Counted from the first letter of the stretch, positions 44,214 to 53,275 are shown. The stretch is DNA of 64,000 bases from Flavihumibacter solisilvae (GCF_000814475.1 NZ_JSVC01000001.1:124001-188000); one strand, 5' to 3'. Program-made: numbers and translations. The notes: generated by a model from the sequence alone, not told the origin.

Positions 44214-45593
44214 ATGGCTGCTCCAATACGTCTGTCACAATTAAGCCTGCTGATACAGGACACGTTACAGAACAAATTTGCCTTTCAGCGATTTCTCGTG
44301 ATTGCGGAAGTCGCCAACCACAGCTATTACACACAAAAAGGCTTCCACTACTTCGACCTGGTGGAGAAAGACACGGGAAGTGGCCGGTCCCTGTTAGCCC
44401 GTATTCCGGCGGTTGCATGGAGTGCCGGAGCTCAATCCATCCGGGCTTTTGAACAGGCAACGGGTCAGCGATTCGGAAATGATATCAGGGTGCTGGTAGA
44501 AGTAACCGTTGATTTTCATCCCGTTTACGGGCTCAAACTAACGCTTACTGCTATTGATGCAAGTTTCACCCTTGGCGCGATAGAACTGGCCAGACAGGCC
44601 ACGATAGAACGATTATTGACTGAAGGGGAGTCGTGGGTTTGGAAACTTGGCGACCAGCTGCATAGCTTCAATAAGGATCGGCGTCTTCCGGCGGCTATTC
44701 GCCGGATCGCGGTGGTAAGTTCTGCAAATGCGGCAGGACTTGAGGATTTTATCCACAGCCTGGAAAATAATGTCTTCGGCTATAAATTTTCAGTAACTCC
44801 TTATTTCACACAGGTACAGGGAGAAGCCAATTCTGCTGCCTTTGTTCAAACGCTTGAACAAATCAGACGGGAGGCAGCGGCTGGTGAGGGTTATGACCTG
44901 GTAGCAGTAATCCGTGGAGGCGGCGCGGGAACAGACTTACTGTTGTTTGACGTATATGAACTCGCCCTTTCTGTAGCGTCATTCCCAATTCCCGTAATTA
45001 CCGGCATCGGGCACCAGAAGAATGAAACGATAGCCGACATGGTGGCACACACTGCATTGAAGACACCCACGAAAGCTGCCGAGCTCATTGTTCAGCACAA
45101 CCGTAGTTTTGAAGAAAAACTAGTTAGCCTGCGCCATAACCTTGTCATGTATGCGCAACAGATTCTTGCAAATTCCAACCGCGACCTGCACGGTTTAAGA
45201 TCCGGGGTTTTACAGCAGTCGGCTAACCTGGTCTATCGTCACAGGCAAACGCTGGAACATTATAAACGATTTATCCTTGCATATCCGCCGGTGATGCTGG
45301 CGAACAGGAAAGTGCAAACAGGCCACCTGCAAAACCAGCTAATACTGACAACAAAGAATCTCGTCAGGCATCGAAGCACCGAACTCGCCGGTATGGAGAG
45401 ACTGGTGCGTCTTGCCTCACCGGAGTCTGCCCTTCAGCGGGGTTTCGCTCTTGTTAAATACAATGGGAAACTGGTCCGGGGTCCTGAAGAAATCGATGTC
45501 GCCGACGAGATCACAGTTATTATGTCAAGAACTTATTTATCTGCTACTGTAAATGAAAAAAAAGACTATGATGGAAGCCCCATTGACATATGA
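44214..45593 (+). CDS. xseA: Exodeoxyribonuclease VII large subunit
   Basis: The 459-residue protein starts with an OB-fold (RLSQLSLLIQDTLQNKF, IAEVANHSYYTQKGFHYFDLVEKD, residues 5-110), then the catalytic domain with IRRIAVVSSANAAGLEDF, LVAVIRGGGAGTDLLLFD and PVITGIGHQKNETIADMVAHTALKTPTKAAE, and a long coiled-coil C-terminal region. With XseB it degrades single-stranded DNA to short oligonucleotides in repair and recombination. It overlaps xseB by 41 bases, so translation is probably coupled. Confidence 0.95.
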   Translation: MAAPIRLSQLSLLIQDTLQNKFAFQRFLVIAEVANHSYYTQKGFHYFDLVEKDTGSGRSLLARIPAVAWSAGAQSIRAFEQATGQRFGNDIRVLVEVTVDFHPVYGLKLTLTAIDASFTLGAIELARQATIERLLTEGESWVWKLGDQLHSFNKDRRLPAAIRRIAVVSSANAAGLEDFIHSLENNVFGYKFSVTPYFTQVQGEANSAAFVQTLEQIRREAAAGEGYDLVAVIRGGGAGTDLLLFDVYELALSVASFPIPVITGIGHQKNETIADMVAHTALKTPTKAAELIVQHNRSFEEKLVSLRHNLVMYAQQILANSNRDLHGLRSGVLQQSANLVYRHRQTLEHYKRFILAYPPVMLANRKVQTGHLQNQLILTTKNLVRHRSTELAGMERLVRLASPESALQRGFALVKYNGKLVRGPEEIDVADEITVIMSRTYLSATVNEKKDYDGSPIDI

Positions 45594-45765
45594 GTCTGCA
45601 TATGCCGAATTGCAGGAGATTGCCCTAGCGATCGAAAACGAAACTATTTCGGTTGATCAGTTGGCAGAAAAACTCAAGCGTGCAGCACAGCTTATCGAAT
45701 TTTGCCAGTCCCGGTTACGAAGTACTGAGCAGGAAGTGAATAAAATAATCAGTCAGCTCGAATGA
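45553..45765 (+). CDS. xseB: Exodeoxyribonuclease VII small subunit
   Basis: The 70-residue protein has the family core LTYESAYAELQEIALAIENETISVDQLAEKLKRA (read in parts; residues 11-44) and an all-helical C-terminus with FCQSRLRSTEQEVNKII. Several copies bind the coiled coil of XseA. The first ATG lies inside xseA; ATG codons at 45568 and 45571 are alternatives. The gene's end overlaps the convergent mutarotase gene by 13 bases. Confidence 0.92.
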   Translation: MKKKTMMEAPLTYESAYAELQEIALAIENETISVDQLAEKLKRAAQLIEFCQSRLRSTEQEVNKIISQLE

Positions 45766-46103
45766 CCTGCCTCCGTAAGCCTGAATACAGGATCCATCAG
45801 TAGCCATTTCTGACCAGGCTGTGCCCAGGGAAGTGGTTTCTGGAATTGTGACATCAGGGCTTCCCACTTTTGCACGATTGCATTGGAAGCATCTGCCTGC
45901 GCCTTATCAGAAAAAGAAAATTCAGGTGTCGTTTCCATGACCATAACCAGGCGATTTCCTGTACGATATATTTCCATTTCAGTTATTCCTGACGACCGGA
46001 TACTTTCCAATATTTCTGGCCATACCTGCTTATGGTGATCTTCATAGGCAGCGATAGACGCCGGGTCGTCAACGAGGTCAAGTGCAAGACAATAACGTGG
46101 CAT
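45753..46103 (-). CDS. L-rhamnose mutarotase family protein
   Basis: The 116-residue protein matches the RhaM/L-fucose mutarotase-like fold: RYCLALDLVDDPASIAAYEDHHKQVWPEILESIRSSGI (histidine pair near residues 23-24), MEIYRTGNRLVMVMET, and WEALMSQFQKPLPWAQPGQKW. It interconverts anomers of L-rhamnose or L-fucose. No rhamnose or fucose pathway gene lies nearby, so the sugar is uncertain. It is a single minus-strand gene converging on xseB. Confidence 0.9.
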   Translation of the reverse strand: MPRYCLALDLVDDPASIAAYEDHHKQVWPEILESIRSSGITEMEIYRTGNRLVMVMETTPEFSFSDKAQADASNAIVQKWEALMSQFQKPLPWAQPGQKWLLMDPVFRLTEAGHSS

Positions 46104-46188
46104 AAAGAATTCAGTTTAGCAAAAATCTACAACATACAAAAATTCATGAAATAACTGGGAAGAAAGAAATTGCTCTAACTTCAACAGT

Positions 46189-47094
46189 ATGGAAAGAAGT
46201 GAATTTCTCGGTGCATCAATGGCCGGACTCGGTTCACTAATATTACCCGTGTCCCACCTGTCATCATTGACAGCCAAACATTCCCTGCGCTTTCACTTCG
46301 TAACAGATATGCATCTCCCTGAAACTCCGCCTGCAGAAGTATATAGAAGATTTATAAAGAAGCTGAAGGGAAACCGTGTTGACTTTATTCTAAACGGTGG
46401 TGACAGCATTTATGATGCCTTAAAAGCAACGCCCGAATCCGTAGATGGACAATGGAAGAGTTACGCGTCTTTTCTGAACGAAATTTCATTACCTGTTCAT
46501 GGCTGTTTAGGTAATCACGATATAGAAAAATGGGAGCTCACCGGCTATACCGGAAGTAACCCGACAGAGGAGAAAAACCGGGCGGTAAAAGAAATGGGAA
46601 TGCCTCATCGGTACTACCGTTTCAAGCGTGAAAACTGGCATTTCATTATTCTTGACTCATCCACCTACGTGAAAGGGGGATATGAAGCACGACTGGATGA
46701 CGAGCAGTTTTCCTGGCTGAGGAATGAGCTGTCTAAGATTCCTTCAAACGAACATGTACTTATACTTTCTCATATCCCTCTTTTCAGTGCCTGTTACAGG
46801 CATTACCTGAAAGATGATCCCAAGGGAATATTTCCAAAAATTGAGTCGAGGTTACTACACCAGGATGGCTATGCAATCACTGAACTGCTTTCCCGGTACG
46901 CGAATATTCGCCTCTGCCTGTCGGGTCATCTGCACATGCAGGAAAAGATCGAATACAAGGGTTTGCCTTATTATTGCCTTGGTGCTGTTTGCGGCAACAT
47001 GTGGAAAGGCGAGTTTAATGGATTCGTCCCCGCATTCTTCACTATTGAACTCGGAGGAAATGGGGCAGTAAAATTATCCCGTACAGATTACTGA
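46189..47094 (+). CDS. Calcineurin-like metallophosphoesterase, exported
   Basis: The 301-residue protein shows the metallophosphoesterase metal motifs in order: FVTDMHLP (D-x-H), ILNGGDSIYD (GD), HGCLGNHDIEKW (GNHD), ILSHIPLF (H) and CLSGHLHMQEKI (GHxH). The N-terminus (RSEFLGASMAGLGSLILPVSH) resembles a Tat-type signal but with only one arginine, so export is plausible rather than certain. It hydrolyses phosphomonoesters or diesters with a two-metal centre; the substrate is unknown. It precedes the exported RidA gene by 30 bases on the same strand. Confidence 0.88.
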   Translation: MERSEFLGASMAGLGSLILPVSHLSSLTAKHSLRFHFVTDMHLPETPPAEVYRRFIKKLKGNRVDFILNGGDSIYDALKATPESVDGQWKSYASFLNEISLPVHGCLGNHDIEKWELTGYTGSNPTEEKNRAVKEMGMPHRYYRFKRENWHFIILDSSTYVKGGYEARLDDEQFSWLRNELSKIPSNEHVLILSHIPLFSACYRHYLKDDPKGIFPKIESRLLHQDGYAITELLSRYANIRLCLSGHLHMQEKIEYKGLPYYCLGAVCGNMWKGEFNGFVPAFFTIELGGNGAVKLSRTDY

Positions 47095-47124
47095 TATATT
47101 CACTTAACATTATAAACGAATGCC

Positions 47125-47562
47125 ATGAAAAATTCCATGTTATTTTTCCTGTTGATCTTATTTACCTATTCAGCTACAGCGCAGGGTCCTGTAGCCAAAA
47201 CAAAATTTCATTTCGATAACCCGCTTAAACAAGACACCAGTGCCGGCTATGCCCAGGCTGTACTTGTTGACAACATTCTTTATGTTTCAGGAACTGTTGC
47301 GCGTGATGTGACACCAGAAGGTATTACCAGGCTTTACAGTACGATTGAAAAAACGCTGGCATATTATGGTGCAGGCTTTCAACATGTTGTTAAAGAAAAC
47401 CTGTACACCACAGACATTGAAGCCATGAAAAAGCATAACGCCGCACGAAAAGTATTTTACAAAGGCGACTTTCCAGCCGCAACCTGGGTGCAGATTTCAC
47501 GCCTTTTTATGGCAGATGCCAAACTGGAAGTAGAGGTAGTTGCGCATTTACCGCGGAAATAG
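47125..47562 (+). CDS. RidA/YjgF family protein with signal peptide
   Basis: The 145-residue protein has a clear signal peptide (MLFFLLILFTYSATAQ, cleavage after about residue 20) followed by a RidA-like domain: GYAQAVLVDNILYVSGTVARDV, TIEKTLAYYGAGFQHVVKENLYTTDIEAM, and PAATWVQISRLFMADAKLEVEVVA. The arginine that binds substrate carboxylates in RidA deaminases appears replaced (WVQIS where VxVxxL is usual), so deaminase activity is doubtful. Exported RidA homologues are frequent in Bacteroidota. It follows the metallophosphoesterase closely. Confidence 0.88.
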   Translation: MKNSMLFFLLILFTYSATAQGPVAKTKFHFDNPLKQDTSAGYAQAVLVDNILYVSGTVARDVTPEGITRLYSTIEKTLAYYGAGFQHVVKENLYTTDIEAMKKHNAARKVFYKGDFPAATWVQISRLFMADAKLEVEVVAHLPRK

Positions 47563-47685
47563 TACTGAACAAAATATTGTTTTGTTAAAGAAAGCTGAAC
47601 AAATTCTAAAAAAACTGCCGGCTGGCACGGAAAGGCATAGTTATTGAAAAAGTAAGGATGTATTTGATTTTATTCACTAAAACGC

Positions 47686-47952
47686 ATGACTATGAAAAGG
47701 CAGCAAAGAATTGAGGCATTGAGCTTTGAGCTGAATATTGAAGGTAAACCATTGGAGGTAACCGCAAAACCATATATGGCAGCCAATCAGCAGCCACGTT
47801 TTCGTGTAAGCTATAACGGTAGTCCGGTACACATTTTCGGATATAATGAAGACCTGAAAAAGGTAATCGTAATGGACAGTGCAAGCGCTGACATTCACCC
47901 GAAAATTGAAAACGCAATTGGTCAGGCTCTGACTCACAAATTAGCAGCATAA
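47686..47952 (+). CDS. Small cytoplasmic protein, function unknown
   Basis: The 88-residue protein has no signal or membrane segment. It shows alternating beta strands (IEALSFELNIEGKPLEVTAKPYM, RFRVSYNGSPVHIFGYN, VIVMDSASADIHPKIEN) and one closing helix (AIGQALTHKLA). The pattern suggests a small beta-sheet fold, but I do not recognise a family. A second ATG two codons in (47692) is possible. A strong terminator lies 15 bases after the stop, supporting a real gene. Confidence 0.75.
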   Translation: MTMKRQQRIEALSFELNIEGKPLEVTAKPYMAANQQPRFRVSYNGSPVHIFGYNEDLKKVIVMDSASADIHPKIENAIGQALTHKLAA

Positions 47953-47967
47953 GACGGTTGTGTATTA

Positions 47968-48001
47968 ATAAAAGCCACCTCATGAGAGGTGGCTTTTATA
48001 T
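47968..48001 (+). terminator. Strong terminator after the 88-residue gene
   Basis: A perfect 14-bp inverted repeat ATAAAAGCCACCTC / GAGGTGGCTTTTAT with loop ATGA; TTTTATATTT follows on the plus strand. Confidence 0.9.
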
Positions 48002-48023
48002 TTAATTTAATGCTTCCGGTCGT

Positions 48024-48031
48024 TAATTTTG
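48024..48031 (+). promoter_or_regulatory. -7 promoter box TAATTTTG, probable leaderless start
   Basis: Exact TAnnTTTG match ending four bases (TCCT) before the ATG at 48036 of the acetyltransferase gene. Confidence 0.6.
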
Positions 48032-48035
48032 TCCT

Positions 48036-48536
48036 ATGCTGAAACCGGCCAAACCATCAGATTTTTCCTTTTTCTATGGGTTATATATGCACCCAGAAAT
48101 CAACCCTTACCTGCTTTATGAGCAGATGAGTGAAGAATCATTCATTCCAATCTTCGAAGACCTGTTGCATCAGAAGGTATTGTTCGTCTATTATTCGGAC
48201 GAACAGCCAGCAGGCATGTGCAAGCTGGTTCCTCAAAAGCACCGTAATGCCCATTCCTTTTACCTTGGCGGAGTGGCCATCCATCCCCAATTTTCAGGCA
48301 AGGGCCACGGATTGCAGATGATGAAGGAAATCCTGGAATATGCAAAACAACAGAATTGCCGGCGTATTGAATTATCAACAGCAGCGGTAAATGAAAAGGC
48401 ACTCAGATTATACGAGCGGGCAGGCTTTGAACGCGAGGGCTTGTTGCGCAATTACACCTGGTTCCGCCCAGAGAATCGTTATATTGATGAAATACTTATG
48501 AGCTGGCTTGACAAAGAATATTTTGACAAATTATGA
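48036..48536 (+). CDS. GNAT family N-acetyltransferase
   Basis: The 166-residue protein has a single GNAT fold. The acetyl-CoA-binding motif A reads LGGVAIHPQFSGKGHGLQMMKEILEYA (residues about 75-103), followed by RRIELSTAAVNEKALRLYERAGFEREG and YIDEILMSWL. This pattern is close to RimJ/RimL-like acetyltransferases acting on proteins or small amines; the substrate is unknown. The gene ends inside the last codons of the convergent SNF2 helicase gene (6-base overlap). Confidence 0.93.
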   Translation: MLKPAKPSDFSFFYGLYMHPEINPYLLYEQMSEESFIPIFEDLLHQKVLFVYYSDEQPAGMCKLVPQKHRNAHSFYLGGVAIHPQFSGKGHGLQMMKEILEYAKQQNCRRIELSTAAVNEKALRLYERAGFEREGLLRNYTWFRPENRYIDEILMSWLDKEYFDKL

Positions 48537-51425
48537 GAACAGGTATTTCAGATCATCTTCATTCAGCTGCTTCAGGAAACCTTCATCTTCTGTAACAAGT
48601 GCGTCAGAAAGCTGACGTTTCTTCTGTTGCAGTTCAACTATTTTTTCTTCTATACTATCCTTGCAGATCATTTGATAAGCAAAAACATTTTTGGTTTGTC
48701 CAATCCGGTAAGCCCTGTCAATTGCCTGTTGCTGTACCGCTGTATTCCACCATGGGTCGACAAGAAAAACATAGTCAGCCGCGGTCAAAGTTAGACCGGT
48801 ATTGCCGGCTTTCAGGCTGATGAGGAAGATATTCACATCATTTGCCGGGTCCTGGAATTGTTCCACCAGTTCGCTTCTTTTTGCCGGCGGAGTTTCCCCG
48901 TCAAAATGGTAATATTTCAATCCTGCCCTCGAACACGCATCACCAATCATCTTCAGCATTCCCTTGAACTGCGAGAATACAAGGACTTTGTTCTTCCTGA
49001 GGTTGTGCTGCAGCTCATCAACCAGTACTTCTGCTTTTACAGAAGGAGTATTGCGTAAGCTACCTTCGTTCAGCAGTGCAGGGGCGGCACAGATCTGGCG
49101 AAGGCGCTGCATTCCCTGCAATATGGAAAGCTTGCTTTTATTCAAACCCTCATTTTTAATATGCAGAAAAAGGCTATCCCGGATCTGCGATTTCGTCTCT
49201 TCATACAATTCCTTCTGTTCTGGACCCATTTCACACCACAACACCATCTCCGTTTTCGGTGGAAGATCAGTAGCAACCTGTTGTTTGGTCCTTCGCAGGA
49301 TAAACGGAGCAGTCAGCTTTCGGAGTGCATTGATCTTTTCTTCGTTCTGCTCACGATCGATCGGATGTGCGTACTCCTTCCTGAAAAATTCAGCGCTGCC
49401 AAACATGCCCGGTACCAGGAACTGCAATTGTGAATACAGGTCAAAAGTATTATTCATGACAGGAGTGCCACTAAGTGCCACGCGTGCCTTTGCTTTAAGA
49501 TGATAGACTGCCCGGGTTATCTGTGCAGACGGATTTTTTATGGTGTGGCTTTCATCGAGGATCGCAGCTTCCCATTGGACTGCCCCAAGCTTGTCAAGGT
49601 CCGAACGTAAGGTGCCGTAGCTGGTGATCAGCACATCAGCACCGGAACTATAGAATGATTCCATGCTGCGGGTATTGCTGTGATAAACAAAAGGAATGAG
49701 ACCTTCGGTAAATTTTTCCAGTTCACGTCTCCAGTTATGCAAAAGGCTTGCAGGACAAACGATAATAAACTTAGCACCACCGGATTTATTGACTGTTGAA
49801 TCCTTAAGCCATGAAAGGAAACAGATTGTCTGAAGGGTTTTACCAAGTCCCATATCGTCGGCGAGGCAGGCGCCAGCGTCAATTTCCGACAACAGGCACA
49901 TCCATTCAAATCCCTTCTGCTGGTAAGGCCGCAGGGCTGCCTTTACCGTTGCAGGCACCCGATACACTACTTCACCATCCTGGCTCCATTGCATCCAGCG
50001 CAACCACCATTCCGGTGGAATAACTGTTCCTTCGGACCTGCCCGAAGTGTCATTGTTTCCTTCGCCCAAAGCGAGCCAGATCCATTGCGGAACCGTTATT
50101 TCGTTTTTGCTGATTCGTCCATGTTTGATGAGAGTACTGTATTTCATCAGCCATTCATCATTCAGCACCGCAATCGAATGATCTTTCAGTAATAAGCTTT
50201 TTTGCGATGCGAGGAGCAACTTTTGCAATTCAATCAGCGAGATCTCTTCCGTGCCGAAAGTTACTTTTAACTCCAGGTGAATTTCGCTTCCCGCTGTTTT
50301 AACTATGCGCATCGAGGTTTCAGCCTGGAATTGTGAGTACCTGAATTGCTGGAGAAACTCCATTCCAAGTAATTCAACATTTTCATCCAGAAGCTTGTGA
50401 TACGTTTTCAGGAACCAGTGCTTTTTTTTTGCTTCAGCAAAAGGAAGATTAAAAATACCGTTCAGTTGCCGTGAAAAATTCGGGTGCATCGATTGCAGGT
50501 AATCATGAAAAGCCTTTTCCTTTTCTGCATTCCTATGAACTACATATATCTCACCGTTGCGATTAAATTCTTCGGTATGCTGCCATTTGCCTTCTACCCA
50601 GAATCCATCATAGTTCCACCTGGGCGTGAGCATGAGAAAACTACCGCTGATCTCACTCAGGTAAACTGCGTTTTCCGGCTCAACTTTAATGGATTGCTTG
50701 TCGCCAATATTATCCATCTCAACCTGGTAGTCTGCAATGAGCCTGTTAAGAATATGTTCTGAAAATCCTGCAGCATCACCAGCGTAGGCGGAAGGATCAT
50801 TCGCTGCAAGCCATTGCAATGTCTGGTAGTCCTGGTAAGCTAACAGGAAATAATCCTTGTCCTGCTGCAGAAAAAAATATTCGCGTTTAAAATGCTCGAG
50901 CGGCGAGGTGATGTTATCAATTGTGACCAGTGACTGGAGATGAAGGTAGCCATCATCCGATCTGCTAACGCGGAATGAAATAATTGGTTGCTTTTTATGC
51001 AGGGTACAACCGGCGGTTAGGTGGTTACCTGTGGCAGGATTCACGGCCTGGTGATACCACCTTGTATCCAATTCGATAGACTGCAACTGGATAAACAATT
51101 GGTGAACCTGCCGGAGAAATGACCTTTCAATATAGGCATTGAGAGAGGTGCCTGCTTTTTGACGGGCATGTGTTTTAGTCAGCTGGTTGATGAGCTGCGT
51201 GAGCGATTCGTCGCCTAGTTGGATCAAGACCTGTTTCTGGTCTGGTGTAAGGTATGCGAAAGATGAATCAATTACTTCTGCTGAAAGCTGATCCTTTGCA
51301 TAATCGATACCCCGTTCGGTGCGGACAACAAACAACACTTCAATGGGTGACCACCTGTTCTTCAGCCTGGAAGGCTTTAAGAACAGGCCTGTTTTAGTTT
51401 CGGTTTTTGCTATTGGATTTTTCAT
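48531..51425 (-). CDS. SNF2/Swi2-family DEAD/DEAH helicase
   Basis: The protein is about 964 residues. The N-terminal 480 residues are poorly conserved and may contain SWIM-less accessory regions. The motor has Walker A DDMGLGKTLQT (near 525), a DESH motif II (ILDESHTIKNP), SGTPVMNN, and in the second lobe VFSQFKGMLK, LISLKAGNTGLTLTAADYV and QQAIDRAYRIGQTKNV. It is an ATP-dependent DNA translocase of the bacterial RapA/SNF2-like group; its target is unknown. I use the ATG at 51425; an earlier one at 51458 overlaps the opposite promoter. Confidence 0.93.
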   Translation of the reverse strand: MKNPIAKTETKTGLFLKPSRLKNRWSPIEVLFVVRTERGIDYAKDQLSAEVIDSSFAYLTPDQKQVLIQLGDESLTQLINQLTKTHARQKAGTSLNAYIERSFLRQVHQLFIQLQSIELDTRWYHQAVNPATGNHLTAGCTLHKKQPIISFRVSRSDDGYLHLQSLVTIDNITSPLEHFKREYFFLQQDKDYFLLAYQDYQTLQWLAANDPSAYAGDAAGFSEHILNRLIADYQVEMDNIGDKQSIKVEPENAVYLSEISGSFLMLTPRWNYDGFWVEGKWQHTEEFNRNGEIYVVHRNAEKEKAFHDYLQSMHPNFSRQLNGIFNLPFAEAKKKHWFLKTYHKLLDENVELLGMEFLQQFRYSQFQAETSMRIVKTAGSEIHLELKVTFGTEEISLIELQKLLLASQKSLLLKDHSIAVLNDEWLMKYSTLIKHGRISKNEITVPQWIWLALGEGNNDTSGRSEGTVIPPEWWLRWMQWSQDGEVVYRVPATVKAALRPYQQKGFEWMCLLSEIDAGACLADDMGLGKTLQTICFLSWLKDSTVNKSGGAKFIIVCPASLLHNWRRELEKFTEGLIPFVYHSNTRSMESFYSSGADVLITSYGTLRSDLDKLGAVQWEAAILDESHTIKNPSAQITRAVYHLKAKARVALSGTPVMNNTFDLYSQLQFLVPGMFGSAEFFRKEYAHPIDREQNEEKINALRKLTAPFILRRTKQQVATDLPPKTEMVLWCEMGPEQKELYEETKSQIRDSLFLHIKNEGLNKSKLSILQGMQRLRQICAAPALLNEGSLRNTPSVKAEVLVDELQHNLRKNKVLVFSQFKGMLKMIGDACSRAGLKYYHFDGETPPAKRSELVEQFQDPANDVNIFLISLKAGNTGLTLTAADYVFLVDPWWNTAVQQQAIDRAYRIGQTKNVFAYQMICKDSIEEKIVELQQKKRQLSDALVTEDEGFLKQLNEDDLKYLFS

Positions 51426-51491
51426 TATATCAGTTACTGCGCGGTTAGCGGGCAGCAAAGATAGTGTACAAGAGCCCCCGCCTGAAATTCG

Positions 51492-51499
51492 TACCTTCG
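51492..51499 (+). promoter_or_regulatory. -7-like box TACCTTCG of the aminotransferase gene
   Basis: Seven of eight matches to TAnnTTTG, 23 bases before the ATG at 51523, in the space between the divergent helicase and aminotransferase genes. Confidence 0.45.
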
Positions 51500-51522
51500 C
51501 AGCGCAAATAATTAAACGCTAC

Positions 51523-52779
51523 ATGAAACTCAGTCATTTATCGGAAACTTTGATCGGTTCCGAAATTGTAAAACTCGGCGGAGAGATCAGGGAAAAGATA
51601 AGTCAGGGCGAAAAGATCTTCAACTTTACAGTCGGAGATTTTGATCCAAAAGTCTTCCCCATTCCTAAAGCGCTTGAAGATGAAATTGTGGAGGCTTACC
51701 GCCAGCATTTTACGAACTATCCTGCCGCTGAGGGCAATCTTGACCTGCGTGAGGCAGTAGCGATGTTTACAAAAGAATGGGAGAAACTTGAATATGTTCC
51801 CGGAGAAATCCTGGTCGCAGCGGGTGGCCGTCCGTTGATTTATGCCTTATTCAGGGCGATTGTAGATAAAGGAGACAAAGTCGTGTATGCCGTTCCGTCC
51901 TGGAATAACAATCATTATACCCATTTCGTCGAAGCCGAGCATGTAGTAGTTGAGGCGCGTCCGGAAAATAACTTCATGCCGACTGCCGCCGACCTGGAAC
52001 CGCTGCTGAGGGGAGCAACTTTGCTGGCGCTTTGCAGTCCACAGAATCCCACTGGTACCGTGTTCAATAAGGAAGAGCTGGAAAAAATCTGTGACCTGGT
52101 TTTAGCGGAAAATGCCCGGAGAGGTGATGGTCATAAAAAGTTATATGTAATGTATGACCAGATGTACTGGCACCTGACCTATGGTGATATCAGACATTAC
52201 AACCCGGTTAGTCTCCGTCCTGCGATGCGGGAATACACTGTTTTCATTGATGCGATCAGCAAAGTATTTGCAGCTACCGGGGTACGGGTAGGATGGAGTT
52301 TCGGCCCTGCGGGAATCATCAATAAAATGAAAGCTATTCTGACACACGTGGGTGCCTGGGCACCGATGGCAGAACAAAAAGCCGTTGCCAGATTCCTTTA
52401 TAAAAAAGACGAAATCAGTCAATACCTGACTGCTTTCAAATCTGAAGTAGAAGAAAGGTTGCAGCGGATTTACGAGGGTCTCATCACATTGAAGAAAGCG
52501 GGTCACCAGGTTGATGCTATCGCACCACAAGCGGCTATCTACTTGACTATCAAGGTCGAACTAGTGGGAAAAACAACTGCATCAGGCAAAGTACTAGAGA
52601 GCCAGGCAGATGTATCCGCTTACCTTCTTAATGAAGCTAAACTGGCCGTTGTACCTTTTTATGCTTTCGGCGCAGCAAAAAATTCGCCCTGGTACAGGCT
52701 CAGCGTGGGAACCTGTAAGAAAGAAGATATTGACGGAATGCTGAAGTTGTTGAAGAGTGCCCTGGAGAAATTGTCCTGA
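51523..52779 (+). CDS. PLP-dependent class I/II aminotransferase
   Basis: The 418-residue protein is a fold-type I aminotransferase: FTVGDFDPKVFPIPKALEDEI and YPAAEGNLDLREAVA in the N-terminal domain, AAGGRPLIYALFRAIVDKGDKV, LALCSPQNPTGTVFNKEEL (PLP-binding Asn region), and IDAISKVFAATGVRVGWSFG with the Schiff-base lysine. It transfers amino groups between an amino acid and a 2-oxo acid, probably aspartate or a related substrate. The frame is open well upstream (to 51319), but that part overlaps the divergent helicase and is not homologous. A strong terminator follows. Confidence 0.95.
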   Translation: MKLSHLSETLIGSEIVKLGGEIREKISQGEKIFNFTVGDFDPKVFPIPKALEDEIVEAYRQHFTNYPAAEGNLDLREAVAMFTKEWEKLEYVPGEILVAAGGRPLIYALFRAIVDKGDKVVYAVPSWNNNHYTHFVEAEHVVVEARPENNFMPTAADLEPLLRGATLLALCSPQNPTGTVFNKEELEKICDLVLAENARRGDGHKKLYVMYDQMYWHLTYGDIRHYNPVSLRPAMREYTVFIDAISKVFAATGVRVGWSFGPAGIINKMKAILTHVGAWAPMAEQKAVARFLYKKDEISQYLTAFKSEVEERLQRIYEGLITLKKAGHQVDAIAPQAAIYLTIKVELVGKTTASGKVLESQADVSAYLLNEAKLAVVPFYAFGAAKNSPWYRLSVGTCKKEDIDGMLKLLKSALEKLS

Positions 52780-52782
52780 TAT

Positions 52783-52816
52783 AATAATAAAGCCGCTGAA
52801 TAGCGGCTTTATTATT
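52783..52816. terminator. Strong bidirectional terminator after the aminotransferase gene
   Basis: A perfect 15-bp inverted repeat AATAATAAAGCCGCT / AGCGGCTTTATTATT with loop GAAT. A/T-rich arms on both ends allow termination of the plus-strand gene and of the minus-strand gene ending at 52835. Confidence 0.9.
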
Positions 52817-52834
52817 TCCCTGCCTGCCTTCGAA

Positions 52835-53080
52835 TCAGTTTTTATTATTCAGAAATACGAATGCTGATTCTCCTGCTGAGATGGCATGCATAATATGTTT
52901 ACTGTCTGTATAAACCTTGAACCTGTTGCAATCAATAACTTCAAACACGTTGGAAAATGTACGCGGGTTCTCCACATCAAGCAGCAGACTGTGCAGTTGA
53001 GTCAACTCCTGCTCCATCGCTTCCTCATTATCACGGGCATGCTTAACCAGGACAAGCAAATCTCGATTCGGTGCTTTCAT
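52835..53080 (-). CDS. Small protein, function unknown
   Basis: The 81-residue protein has a helical first half (DLLVLVKHARDNEEAMEQELTQLHSLLLDV) and a beta-rich second half (FSNVFEVIDCNRFKVYTD, GESAFVFLNNK). No signal peptide or known motif. It lies 11 bases after the stop of the 44-residue lipoprotein gene on the same strand, and before a strong terminator, so the two probably form a unit. I do not recognise the family. Confidence 0.65.
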   Translation of the reverse strand: MKAPNRDLLVLVKHARDNEEAMEQELTQLHSLLLDVENPRTFSNVFEVIDCNRFKVYTDSKHIMHAISAGESAFVFLNNKN

Positions 53081-53091
53081 TTCATCAGATT

Positions 53092-53226
53092 TTAATAACC
53101 AACGAAGCCTTTATTTAAATTACATCCGCAATTCTTACCGGAACGCGTTCTATTACTTCCGGAACAGCTCGCCGCAATGCTACCAATCACCACTACAAGA
53201 ATGACGTATATAAGCGCCTTCTTCAT
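53092..53226 (-). CDS. Very small lipoprotein, 44 residues
   Basis: This frame is short but has a well-formed lipoprotein signal: MKKALIYVILVVVIGS with lipobox IAASC (Cys21). The mature part is only 24 residues (CSGSNRTRSGKNCGCNLNKG then FVGY) with a CGC cysteine pair and a glycine/aromatic end. A TAAGTTTA -7-like box lies at 53243-53250. Tiny lipoproteins with a CxC pair and a GFVGY-like tail are frequent in Bacteroidota, which I recall but could not check. It precedes the 81-residue gene by 11 bases. Confidence 0.75.
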   Translation of the reverse strand: MKKALIYVILVVVIGSIAASCSGSNRTRSGKNCGCNLNKGFVGY

Positions 53227-53275
53227 ATTTTAGTTTCTAATTTAAACTTATTTCCAGATAAAAAAGTATATCGGC

